DNA from: JAGNKE01 sp964583335
Lineage (GTDB): Bacteria > Pseudomonadota > Alphaproteobacteria > Micavibrionales > Micavibrionaceae
Reading direction: 5' to 3'
DNA: 64,000 nt
NCBI GenBank assembly: GCA_964583335.1
Contig: CAZOVG010000002.1
Span: forward strand, 186,001 to 250,000
Below are positions 48,965 to 57,672 of this stretch, piece by piece. The position numbers were made by a program, and so were the translations under genes. Positions within the stretch are counted from its first letter, which is position 1, and each line of letters opens with the position of its first letter. The notes under the pieces were generated by a model that was not told where the DNA came from, ran no database searches, and saw nothing but the letters and a program-made list of their open reading frames with translations.

Positions 48965-50962
48965 ATGGCCGATCCTACGGAATCCTTTCCCGACGAGAGT
49001 TTTGCCGACTTGCGCCGCGCGGCGGACGAGGCGAAGGCACTGGCCGCGATGAAATCGGGCTTTCTGGCGATGGTGAGCCACGAGATCCGCACGCCGCTTC
49101 AGACGATCTACGGGATGCTGGAGCTGATCGGTCAGGAGGACGCGCCGCCCGGAATCCATACCATGACCAAGACCGCCAAAAGCGCGGCCAGCGAGCTTCT
49201 GGCGGTTCTGGACGACGTTCTGGACGTTCTCAAGATCGAGGCGCACAAGCTTGAGCTCGACCGGTTCGAGGTGCCTGTGCGGCTGCTGGTCCACGGGATC
49301 ATCGAGGCGCTTTCGGCCAACAAGGCGAAGACCGACACGAAGGTCCAGATTCTGAGCGATATCGGGGCGGACGTGCCGCAGGTCATCATAGGGGACCCGC
49401 GACGGCTGAGGCAGATTTTGATGAATCTGGCGGTGAACGCCCTTAAATTCACGCGGCAGGGCACCGTCATGATCCGGGTTTCGCGGTCCTGCCAGTCCCT
49501 GCCCCAACCTACGGATGGTATCGGCATCCGTTTCGAGGTCGCGGATACGGGGATTGGGATGGCGGCCGAGGTTCAATCGCGCCTGTTCCAGCCGTTCTAT
49601 CAGGCCGGGCAGACAACCACGCGCAAGCATGGCGGCGCCGGGCTGGGGCTTTCGATCTGCAAAAAGCTCGTGGAGCTGATGCACGGTAAAATCGGCGTGG
49701 TCAGCGAGGAAGGCGCGGGATCGACCTTCTGGTTTGAAGTTCCCACGCAGGAGGTGGGGACGGCCATCAATACGGTCAGCCTGCCGGACCTTGAGGGGAT
49801 TTCGGTTTTGTCGGTGGACAGCCATCCGCAGGGATCGAAGGAGATCGCCAGTTCACTGCGCTCGATGGGCGCGAAGGTCGAAAGCTGCGCGACCTATGAG
49901 GAAGGGCTTGAGCTGGCGCGGCGGATGCCGTTCGACGTGGCGGTGGTGGACCAGAGCCTGCCCGACGGGCTGGGGGTGCATCTGATGCAGGAATTTTACG
50001 CGGTGCGGCCCTTCATGGGGCTGGTGATGTATACGGTGCGCAACGACCCCGGCCTCGTGCAATCGCTCAAGACTCTGGGCGCGGCTTACCTTACGAAGCC
50101 CGCCAGCCGGGTCGGGCTGGGCAAGGCGGTGGAGAAGGCCGCGCATATCCGCAATCGGCCGAGCGCCCTTTCGGCGCCGGGCGATCGCTGCCGCATCCTG
50201 ATCGCGGAGGATACGGAAAGCGTGCGGGATATCCTTTATCGCCAGTGCGAGAAGCTGGGCGTGCAGGCCGAGTTCGCGCTTTCGGGGCAGGAGGCGCTGG
50301 GGCTTCTGGACACGCGGGCGTTCAATCTTTTGATCACCGACCTGCATATGCCGGACATGGACGGATATGCGCTGGTGCGGGCGATCCGGGACCGGGAGAC
50401 GCGCACGGGGGCGCGGCTGCCGATTATCGCGCTGAGCGCGGATGTGATGATGTCGGGGCGGGATGCGTATCTCGATCAGGGGTTCGACGAATCGCTGGTC
50501 AAGCCCGTCACGCTGGGGCAGTTGCGGCGGCTTTTGATCCGGTGGGGGCTTCTGGACCCCGGGGATGCGGAGGCGGCCGGCCTGACGCGCCCCTCGCGGG
50601 AGGTGCAGTATCACAGCGGCAAGAGCCTGCCCGCGCTGGACCGGGATTGCGTGGTGGCGCAGATGGGCGCGTTCGACCAGAGCGCGGTGGAGATGCTGAA
50701 AACCTTCGTGCGGGCGACCGATCCGCTGGTTACGCGGCTGGCGGCGGCGGAGAGCGGCCAGAATTTCACGACGCTGGCGGAAGTCGCGCACAGCCTCAAG
50801 GGCGCGGCGCGGTCGGCGTGCTGTTCGCAACTCGGCGCCCTGGCGGCGCAGATCGAGATGGCGGCGCTGGACGAGCGGCCCTGCGCGAATTTGATCGTGG
50901 CGGCGGTGCGGGAATTCGGGCGCGCCCGCGCGGAGATCGAGGGGCTTACGGACAAGGATTAA
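48965..50962 (+). CDS. Hybrid histidine kinase with two receiver domains and Hpt domain
   Basis: About 665 residues, no membrane segment, so cytoplasmic. HisKA box AMVSHEIRTPLQTIYGML (His near residue 38), ATPase motifs NLAVNALKFT, VADTGIGM and GGAGLGLSICKKLVEL. Receiver 1 (about 275-390) is degenerate: it has VVDQSLPDG but SVDS in place of the acidic pair. Receiver 2 (about 405-525) looks complete: IAEDTES, LLITDLHMPDMDG, LSAD, VKP. Hpt domain at the C-terminus (about 560-660) with AHSLKGAARS. This is a complete internal phosphorelay. A TTG at 48935 is a longer start. It converges on a lone receiver gene, a natural output. Confidence 0.9.
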   Translation: MADPTESFPDESFADLRRAADEAKALAAMKSGFLAMVSHEIRTPLQTIYGMLELIGQEDAPPGIHTMTKTAKSAASELLAVLDDVLDVLKIEAHKLELDRFEVPVRLLVHGIIEALSANKAKTDTKVQILSDIGADVPQVIIGDPRRLRQILMNLAVNALKFTRQGTVMIRVSRSCQSLPQPTDGIGIRFEVADTGIGMAAEVQSRLFQPFYQAGQTTTRKHGGAGLGLSICKKLVELMHGKIGVVSEEGAGSTFWFEVPTQEVGTAINTVSLPDLEGISVLSVDSHPQGSKEIASSLRSMGAKVESCATYEEGLELARRMPFDVAVVDQSLPDGLGVHLMQEFYAVRPFMGLVMYTVRNDPGLVQSLKTLGAAYLTKPASRVGLGKAVEKAAHIRNRPSALSAPGDRCRILIAEDTESVRDILYRQCEKLGVQAEFALSGQEALGLLDTRAFNLLITDLHMPDMDGYALVRAIRDRETRTGARLPIIALSADVMMSGRDAYLDQGFDESLVKPVTLGQLRRLLIRWGLLDPGDAEAAGLTRPSREVQYHSGKSLPALDRDCVVAQMGAFDQSAVEMLKTFVRATDPLVTRLAAAESGQNFTTLAEVAHSLKGAARSACCSQLGALAAQIEMAALDERPCANLIVAAVREFGRARAEIEGLTDKD

Positions 50963-50978
50963 GGATCGGGCGGAGCGG

Positions 50979-51350
50979 TCAGCGCTGCGTGCCCAGAACG
51001 CGGGTCACGGTTTCGACCAGCGTTTCGCGGGAGACGGGCTTTTGCAAAATGGCGCCGACGCCCCACATGGCGGGCTCGCGCTGGAGGCCGCCGGTGTCGT
51101 AGCTGGTGACCACGATCACGGGGACATGGCGGTCCATCGCGTTGAGGCAGCGGATGAATTCCATGCCGTCCATCGGCTGCATGCGCAGATCAACCAGCGC
51201 CAAGCCGATATCGTCGTCGAGGGTGCGCATCGCCTCCTCCCCGTCGCGGGACAGGGCGGTTTCGAAGCCCTCCTCCTCCAGAAAGCGGGCGAGTTGCATG
51301 CGCACGAAGTCGTTGTCTTCCACGACGAGAATCTTTGGAGATTTATCCAT
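50979..51350 (-). CDS. Stand-alone receiver-domain response regulator
   Basis: 123 residues from ATG 51350 (MDKSPKILVVEDNDF). Intact receiver: acidic pair VVEDND, phospho-Asp in LALVDLRMQPMDG, Thr-Ser VVTSYD and LQKPVSRETL. No output domain. The DivK/Spo0F/CheY type carries phosphate or controls another protein. It lies end-to-end with the hybrid kinase whose Hpt could serve it. The upstream gap 51351-51488 is A+T-rich and holds no gene. Confidence 0.88.
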   Translation of the reverse strand: MDKSPKILVVEDNDFVRMQLARFLEEEGFETALSRDGEEAMRTLDDDIGLALVDLRMQPMDGMEFIRCLNAMDRHVPVIVVTSYDTGGLQREPAMWGVGAILQKPVSRETLVETVTRVLGTQR

Positions 51351-51488
51351 TTTTACACACGGTTTATCGAATAAAAATTCATTACAAGTGAATGACTTAC
51401 GAGGCATACTTGGCCGAAATTTATATTATGACAATACTAAGCATGATACGCCGCGTTGCTTAATAACGTGCTAATAATCGGGGGGATT

Positions 51489-52085
51489 TTATGGATTTGA
51501 GTCCTGCGGGGCCGGGTGTTTTTTGATCACCCATCTGTTCTTGCCCTCAAAGGCCATAACGGCTTGCGAGCGCTCTAGACAGGGCGATTCACCCCGTTCC
51601 AAATAGACCTGCTCATTTGCGAGTAAAACCTGCTTTCCGCTTACATTAACTTTGGGCGCGTCAACCTCGACGCCCCGCTCCCAGGAAAAAAGACTTTTCA
51701 CTTGAAGCGTGACTTCGCAGACGATTCTGTTTTCCTTTAAACATGCAAAGCTAAAAACATAATAGGCCCCTTGGGGATCGGGGAGCATGATGCGCCAGGG
51801 CGCGGGCGCGGCGCCGTAGTATTTCTGTATTTTTGAAGTCTCCGAAAAATAAGGGCTGAAGGCATAGGGGGGGATCGCGCATACGCGGTCCCAGCCCGTT
51901 TCGGGCAGGATATCCTCCAGCTTAATAACGGTTTTTCCGGTGTCCAGCTCCTTCTGAAGCTTGTTTATAAACTCGGTTTGGGACCAGGACTTTATGAAGC
52001 TTGAGGGCGGATAAATTAAAAAGAAAATTATGATCGGCACGCCGAGCATCAAACATAGTAGTATTTCTAAAGTCTTTTTGAGCAT
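51489..52085 (-). CDS. Membrane-anchored hypothetical protein
   Basis: 198 residues. One N-terminal helix (about 4-27: LEILLCLMLGVPIIIFFLIY), then a mainly beta periplasmic domain containing three cysteines (RVCAIPPYA, FACLKEN, ESPCLE). No known family. A lower G+C content than pyrB and the kinase around it suggests a different origin. Intergenic 52086-52174 to pyrB is short and without a clear gene. Confidence 0.55.
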   Translation of the reverse strand: MLKKTLEILLCLMLGVPIIIFFLIYPPSSFIKSWSQTEFINKLQKELDTGKTVIKLEDILPETGWDRVCAIPPYAFSPYFSETSKIQKYYGAAPAPWRIMLPDPQGAYYVFSFACLKENRIVCEVTLQVKSLFSWERGVEVDAPKVNVSGKQVLLANEQVYLERGESPCLERSQAVMAFEGKNRWVIKKHPAPQDSNP

Positions 52086-52174
52086 GGGCTTGATTGTAGC
52101 ATCGGCCCGATCTGAGTCATCCGAAATCTTTCCGCTGGAAAGTTGCGGGGGAATGTGCTTTTCCTTGTAGCATC

Positions 52175-53083
52175 ATGAAGCATCTTCTGGGCATCGGCGA
52201 CCTCGACGCGGAGCAGATCCGCAACATTCTGGACCGCGCGGCGTATTACGCGCGGGCTCTGGAGGGCGGCCAGTGGGACCGGGAGAAGCTTCAGAACAAG
52301 ATCGTCCTGACCCTGTTTTTCGAGACCTCCACGCGGACGGTAACCTCGTTCGACATGGCGGCCAAGCGGCTGGGGGCGGACGTGGTCAACTGGAACGCCG
52401 AGTTCAGCTCGCTGAAGAAGGACGAGACGTTCACCGATACGATCGACACGCTGGGGGCCATGGAGCCGGACGCGATCATCATCCGCCATCATGAATACGG
52501 CGCGCCGGGGTTCGTGGCCAGCCGGGTGAACTGCCCGGTCATCAACGCGGGCGACAGCTGGCGGGAGCATCCGACGCAGGCGCTTTTGGACGCGCTCACG
52601 ATGGAGCAGGAAAAGGGGACGCTGGAGGGGCTTGAGGTCGCCATTTGCGGCGATGTCGCCCATAGCCGCGTTGCTAATTCCAATATCCTGCTGCTCTCTA
52701 AAATGGGGGCGAAGGTGCGCGTGGTCGCGCCGGAAATGCTGATGCCCGAGAAAATGGCCGTGGAGGGCATCCCGAAGTTTACGAGCCTTGAAGAAGGGAT
52801 CGCGGGCGCGGATATCGTCATGATGCTGCGGATTCAAAAGGAGCGGATGGAACGCTCGCTCATTCCCGATGATGCGGCGTTCTTCCGGCAGTACGGGTTG
52901 ACGGCGGAGCGACTCAAGCATGCCAAGAAGGATGCGCTGGTCATGCATCCCGGGCCGATGAACCGAGGGCTGGAGATCGCCGACGAGGTGGCCGACGACC
53001 CGGAGCGGAGCTTGCTTAAAAAGCAGGTGGCGAACGGAATCCCCACGCGGATGGCGGTGCTGGATATTTTGCTGGGGGGGTGA
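52175..53083 (+). CDS. pyrB: Aspartate carbamoyltransferase catalytic subunit
   Basis: Second step of pyrimidine synthesis. FFETSTRTVTSFDMAAKRLG binds carbamoyl phosphate (Thr where many have Pro/Asn), RHHEYGAPGFVA, INAGDSWREHPTQALLDA, and HPGPMNRGLEI near the end. 302 residues, normal catalytic chain. No pyrI-like regulatory gene follows, and pyrC, often next in Alphaproteobacteria, is missing; plsY overlaps its stop (GTGA). Confidence 0.95.
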   Translation: MKHLLGIGDLDAEQIRNILDRAAYYARALEGGQWDREKLQNKIVLTLFFETSTRTVTSFDMAAKRLGADVVNWNAEFSSLKKDETFTDTIDTLGAMEPDAIIIRHHEYGAPGFVASRVNCPVINAGDSWREHPTQALLDALTMEQEKGTLEGLEVAICGDVAHSRVANSNILLLSKMGAKVRVVAPEMLMPEKMAVEGIPKFTSLEEGIAGADIVMMLRIQKERMERSLIPDDAAFFRQYGLTAERLKHAKKDALVMHPGPMNRGLEIADEVADDPERSLLKKQVANGIPTRMAVLDILLGG

Positions 53084-53781
53084 GTGTGATGCCTCTCAAC
53101 ACTTTTACGATTATATATTTACCGCCCCTCCTCGCATACTTATTGGGCTCAATACCCTTTGGGCTTATTTTGACAAAAATTTTTGCGAATAAAGATATTC
53201 GCTCTATAGGCTCAGGGAATATTGGTGCAACGAACGTATTGCGTGCCGGTGGCAAGAAGCTTGCCGCACTAACTCTTTTACTTGATGCTTTAAAAGGTGT
53301 GATCGTTATTCTAATTATATTTGGAATACCGGACTTTATTCCAAGCACGAATAAGCTGTTTGCGTATAATTTTGAGTTTACTTCTGCTGCCTGGCTGGGT
53401 TTTTTCGCCATCCTCGGGCATTGCTTCCCGGTGTGGCTGAAATTCAAGGGCGGGAAAGGGGTGGCGACGGCGTTGGGTGTGTTGCTGGCCGCCGTGCCGC
53501 ATGCCGGATTGTCGTCATGCGCGACGTGGTTGCTTATGGCGTTTATTTTTAAATACTCCTCGCTCGCGGCGTTGGCGGCTGTGGCGGTTGCGCCCGTGGT
53601 GACGCTGTTCGTCTACGGGTCGGCCCCGGCGGGGGTCTGCGCGCTCATCGCGCTGCTGGTCTGGGCGCGGCATGCCGCGAATATCAAACGTCTGCTGAAC
53701 GGCACGGAGCCGAAGATCGGGGCCAAGAAGGCCGAAGCGGCCGCCGCCGCCCAAGACACCACGACGTCCAGCGGGTTGTGA
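53080..53781 (+). CDS. plsY: Acyl-phosphate glycerol-3-phosphate acyltransferase
   Basis: Inner-membrane enzyme that starts phospholipid synthesis. The three PlsY loops are visible: LLGSIPFGLILTK, IRSIGSGNIGATNVLR, and FKGGKGVATALGVLL. About five helices, 233 residues with GTG 53080 (ATG 53089 possible). A Lys/Ala/Thr tail ends the protein. Odd: the first 310 nt are much richer in A and T than the rest of the gene, with a sharp change near 53400. Confidence 0.93.
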   Translation: MSVMPLNTFTIIYLPPLLAYLLGSIPFGLILTKIFANKDIRSIGSGNIGATNVLRAGGKKLAALTLLLDALKGVIVILIIFGIPDFIPSTNKLFAYNFEFTSAAWLGFFAILGHCFPVWLKFKGGKGVATALGVLLAAVPHAGLSSCATWLLMAFIFKYSSLAALAAVAVAPVVTLFVYGSAPAGVCALIALLVWARHAANIKRLLNGTEPKIGAKKAEAAAAAQDTTTSSGL

Positions 53782-53798
53782 TCGGCTGGGCCTTTCTT

Positions 53799-53846
53799 GG
53801 CCTTAAGGGATTGTCATAGCGCCCCTTCAATGACACTCTTAAGGCC
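53799..53846. promoter_or_regulatory. Large interrupted palindrome in the plsY-dprA gap
   Basis: GGCCTTAAG (53799-53807) pairs with CTTAAGGCC (53838-53846), and TGTCAT (53812-53817) with ATGACA (53830-53835), leaving short internal loops. No T-run follows, so a regulator site or mRNA hairpin before dprA is more likely than a terminator. Confidence 0.5.
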
Positions 53847-53873
53847 GTCATAGTCTTATTCAATGCGGTTTTC

Positions 53874-55037
53874 ATGGCACGTTTCCAGATTTCAAGACCC
53901 ACACCGGACGCCGGGGCACTTTCCGAGACCGACATCATCGACTGGCTGCGGCTGACGCGCACGGAGAATGTCGGCCCCGTCACGTTTTACCAACTTATCG
54001 CGCGGTATGGATCGGCGGCGAAAGCGATCGAGGCCCTGCCCGAGCTTTCGCGCCGGGGCGGGCGGGCCAAGCCCCTCATCCCGCCCTCGCGGACCGAAGC
54101 GGAGCGGGAATATAAGGCGCTCCTGAAAATCGGCGGACAGATCGTGACGGCAGCCTGCGCGGCTTATCCGCTGGCGCTTTCGACGCTGGACGACGCGCCG
54201 CCGGTGCTGAGCGTTCTGGGCAAGGCCGAGTTGCTCAACCGTCCGTGCGTGGGGATCGTGGGGGCGCGCAACGCCTCGTTGAACGGACGGAAGTTCGCCG
54301 AAAAGCTGGCGCGGGATCTGGGGCAGCGCGGGTTCGTCATCGCGTCGGGCCTCGCGCGGGGGATCGACACGGCGGCGCATCAGGGGTCGCTGGACACCGG
54401 GACGATCGCCGTGGTGGCGGGCGGGATTGACGTGATCTATCCCGAGGAAAATGCAGACCTTTATGAGCGTGTGGCGGAGCACGGCGCGGTGGTGGCGGAG
54501 AGCAAGCTGGGCCAGAAGCCCTTCGCGCAGAGCTTTCCGCGCCGGAACCGCATTGTTTCGGGCCTCTCCAAGGGGGTTGCCGTCGTCGAGGCCACGATGC
54601 GCTCGGGCTCGCTGATCACCGCGCGGCTGGCGGGGGAACAGGGGCGCGACGTGTATGCCGTGCCGGGATCGCCGCTCGATCCGCGCGCGAGCGGGCCCAA
54701 CCACCTGATCCGCGAGGGAGCGACTTTAATAAGGGGCGCGGAGGACGTTCTGGAGGCGCTGATGAGCTTTTCGGGGCAGAATTTTCGGGCGCCCCTGCCC
54801 GTCTCCGACCTGCTTTCGAGCCCCGCAGGGTTTGAAGAGGCGCCGGGCGAAGATGCGCGGGAATCCGTTCTTTCCCATTTGTCCTTCAGCCCGATAAATA
54901 TTGACGAATTGATCCGGGCGTGTCATTTGACAGTGTCTGCGGTCCAATCGGTTCTGCTTGAACTGGAACTGGCCGGGCGGGTTCGCAGGTTGCCGGGAAA
55001 CCGCGCCAGCCTTGTTTCAGGCGATGCGGAACACTGA
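53874..55037 (+). CDS. dprA: DNA processing protein DprA
   Basis: Loads RecA on incoming single strands during transformation. An N-terminal helical domain (to about residue 75) precedes the Rossmann-like domain: VGIVGARNASLNG, IASGLARGIDTAAHQGSLD, AVVAGGIDVIYPEENADLY, SFPRRNRIVSGLSKGVAVVEA and SGSLITARLAGEQGRDVYAVPG. A C-terminal winged-helix (DML1-like) domain from about residue 320 ends the protein. 387 residues. topA follows after 25 nt. Confidence 0.94.
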   Translation: MARFQISRPTPDAGALSETDIIDWLRLTRTENVGPVTFYQLIARYGSAAKAIEALPELSRRGGRAKPLIPPSRTEAEREYKALLKIGGQIVTAACAAYPLALSTLDDAPPVLSVLGKAELLNRPCVGIVGARNASLNGRKFAEKLARDLGQRGFVIASGLARGIDTAAHQGSLDTGTIAVVAGGIDVIYPEENADLYERVAEHGAVVAESKLGQKPFAQSFPRRNRIVSGLSKGVAVVEATMRSGSLITARLAGEQGRDVYAVPGSPLDPRASGPNHLIREGATLIRGAEDVLEALMSFSGQNFRAPLPVSDLLSSPAGFEEAPGEDARESVLSHLSFSPINIDELIRACHLTVSAVQSVLLELELAGRVRRLPGNRASLVSGDAEH

Positions 55038-55062
55038 CGTTAAACTTAAGTGAGACGATATT

Positions 55063-57624
55063 TTGAGCGCACCCAATCTTGTCATTGTCGAGTCGCCCGC
55101 CAAGGCCAAGACGATTAACAAATACCTTGGCCCCGATTTCGAGGTGATCGCCTCCTACGGGCATGTGCGCGACCTTGTGAACAAGGACGGCTCTGTTCTT
55201 CCTGACGAAAATTTTGCGATGAAGTGGCAGCTCGGGGACCGCGCGGACAAGAACGTGCGCGACATCAAGAAGGCCGTCAAGGCCGCCAAGACGCTCTATC
55301 TCGCGCCTGACCCCGACAGGGAGGGTGAGGCGATCGCGTGGCATATTCAGGAAATCCTGAACGATGAAAATCTTCTGGCCGGAAAAATAGTCAAGCGCGT
55401 CACGTTCAACGAGATCACCAAGAGCGCGGTGCAGGAAGCGTTCAACAATCCGCGCGAACTGGATATCCGCCTGATCGACGCTTATCTTGCGCGGCGGGCG
55501 CTTGATTATCTCGTGGGCTTTAATCTCTCGCCCGTTCTCTGGCGCAAGCTGCCCGGTTCGCGTTCGGCGGGTCGGGTTCAATCGGTCGCTCTGCGCTTGA
55601 TCTGCGAGCGCGAGGCGGAGATCGAAAAATTCATCGTTGAAGAATACTGGAGTATCGAGGTGCGGCTGCGCACGCCCGAGGGCGCGCCTTTCACCGCGCG
55701 GCTGACGCATCTGGCCGGAAACAAGCTGGACAAGATGGATATCGGCAATCAGGCCGACGCGCAGAAGGCGGTTGACCGCATACGCGCCAAAACGCTGTCT
55801 GTTCAAAAAATCGAGAAGAAGCAGGCGCGGCGCTTCCCTGCCCCGCCCTTTATTACGTCGAGCCTTCAGATGGAGGCATCGCGCAAGCTTGGCCTTTCGG
55901 CGGCGCAGACCATGCGGGTCGCGCAGAATTTATACGAGGACGGGTACATTACCTATATGCGTACGGACGGCACGACCCTTTCACAGGAGGCCGTGCAGCA
56001 GTGCCGCAGCGTGATCAAGAAGGAATATGGCGAGAAATACGTCCCCGAAGCGCCGCGCCTTTACAAATCAAAGGCGAAGAACGCACAAGAAGCGCACGAA
56101 GCGATCCGCCCCACCAATCTTTCCGTCCTGCCGGGGCGCTCAGGCGCGCCGATGCAAGAGGACCAGCGCCGGCTTTATGAGCTGATCTGGAAGAGGACCA
56201 TCGCCTCGCAGATGGAGAATGCGGTTCTGGAACAGGTTAAGGTCGATCTTTCGGACGGTACGGATGATGTTGTTTTGCGGGCCAACGGCTCGGTGATCCT
56301 GTTCGACGGATTCCTTGCGCTGTATCAGGAAGACACTGACGACGATTCGCAGGGCGGAGAAGACACCCGCATCCTGCCGCCGATGCAGGAACGCGATCCT
56401 ACAAAGGTCACCGATATCACGCCCAACCAGCATTTTACGCAGCCGCCGCCGCGCTATTCCGAAGCGTCGCTGGTCAAGCGGCTTGAAGAGCTCGGCATCG
56501 GGCGGCCCTCGACCTATGCGTCGATCTTGCAAGTTTTGCGCGACCGGGATTATGTGCGACTGGAAAAACGCCGGTTTATTCCCGAGGATCGTGGGCGGCT
56601 GGTCACGACCTTCCTTGCGAAATTTTTTACGCGTTATGTGGATTACGGTTTTACCGCGAACCTTGAGGAAGAGCTGGACGCCATCGCGTCGGGGCATGTG
56701 GCATGGAAAGAGGCGCTGCGGTTGTTCTGGGCCGATTTCAAGATGGCGGTGGACGATACCAAGGAACTGACGATCACGGATGTGATCAATCATCTGGATG
56801 ATGAGCTTTCGCCGCATTTCTTCCCGCCGGAGAAGGACGAGCACGGTCATGCGATCGACCCGCGCAAGTGCAAGGCCTGTGCTGGCAATGCCGCCCTGCC
56901 GGACGGCAAGCTGGGGCTTCGGCTCGGCAAGTTCGGCGCGTTTATCGGGTGCTCGAATTATCCGGAGTGCAAATTTACGCGGCCCCTCGTGGTGCCGGAC
57001 GCGGAGAGCGGCGATGGGGCGGCCCTTGCGAACGAGCCGAAAATTCTCGGCACCGAGCCGGGCACGGGGCGCACCGTTTCCCTGCGGCGCGGGCCTTACG
57101 GGCCCTACGTGCAGATCGACCCCGTGCCGGAAAGCGCGGATGTGATCGCCGCCGAAAAGGCCGAGCTTGTCGCCTATGAGGCGGCCAAAGCCAAAGCCAA
57201 GGAAGAGGGGAAGAAGGCGCCGAAGAAGCCCAAGAAGCGCGTGAAGGACAAGCCGAAGCGGCAGGGCCTGCCTAAAGGCATGGCTCTGGACGAGGTGACG
57301 CTGGAAGGCGCGCTTAAATTGCTGGCTCTGCCGCGCGACGTCGGGACGCACCCGGAGACGGGCGAGATGATTCAGGCGGGGATCGGCCGGTTCGGGCCGT
57401 TTCTTAAACATGCCGGGAAGTTTACCTCCCTGCCCAAGGACGACGACGTTCTGCATGTCGGGATGAACCGGGCGGTCGAGGTTCTGGCGCTGGCCGCCGA
57501 GAAGGCCGCCAAGCGCGAAGCCGAGGGCAAGCCTGCGCGCGGACGTTTTTCCGGCGGGAAGAAAAAAGCCGCAGGCGGCAAAAAGAAGGCTTCCGGCAAA
57601 AAAGCCGGCAAGGCCGAAGAATGA
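55063..57624 (+). CDS. topA: DNA topoisomerase I
   Basis: Relaxes negative supercoils. TTG start at 55063. Toprim: VIVESPAKAKTINKYLG and APDPDREGEAIAWHIQE. Active-site Tyr in YITYMRTDGTTLSQEA (near residue 308). Domain IV ends near residue 590. One zinc-finger-like unit CKACAGN ... GCSNYPEC (about 603-645), then a topoisomerase C-repeat-like region and a Lys/Ala-rich tail (about 830-853). 853 residues, normal for Alphaproteobacteria. Confidence 0.97.
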   Translation: MSAPNLVIVESPAKAKTINKYLGPDFEVIASYGHVRDLVNKDGSVLPDENFAMKWQLGDRADKNVRDIKKAVKAAKTLYLAPDPDREGEAIAWHIQEILNDENLLAGKIVKRVTFNEITKSAVQEAFNNPRELDIRLIDAYLARRALDYLVGFNLSPVLWRKLPGSRSAGRVQSVALRLICEREAEIEKFIVEEYWSIEVRLRTPEGAPFTARLTHLAGNKLDKMDIGNQADAQKAVDRIRAKTLSVQKIEKKQARRFPAPPFITSSLQMEASRKLGLSAAQTMRVAQNLYEDGYITYMRTDGTTLSQEAVQQCRSVIKKEYGEKYVPEAPRLYKSKAKNAQEAHEAIRPTNLSVLPGRSGAPMQEDQRRLYELIWKRTIASQMENAVLEQVKVDLSDGTDDVVLRANGSVILFDGFLALYQEDTDDDSQGGEDTRILPPMQERDPTKVTDITPNQHFTQPPPRYSEASLVKRLEELGIGRPSTYASILQVLRDRDYVRLEKRRFIPEDRGRLVTTFLAKFFTRYVDYGFTANLEEELDAIASGHVAWKEALRLFWADFKMAVDDTKELTITDVINHLDDELSPHFFPPEKDEHGHAIDPRKCKACAGNAALPDGKLGLRLGKFGAFIGCSNYPECKFTRPLVVPDAESGDGAALANEPKILGTEPGTGRTVSLRRGPYGPYVQIDPVPESADVIAAEKAELVAYEAAKAKAKEEGKKAPKKPKKRVKDKPKRQGLPKGMALDEVTLEGALKLLALPRDVGTHPETGEMIQAGIGRFGPFLKHAGKFTSLPKDDDVLHVGMNRAVEVLALAAEKAAKREAEGKPARGRFSGGKKKAAGGKKKASGKKAGKAEE

Positions 57625-57672
57625 TCCCGCAACGCGCCCACCGCATTTTTCCTTATCCTGTGATCCGCCGCC

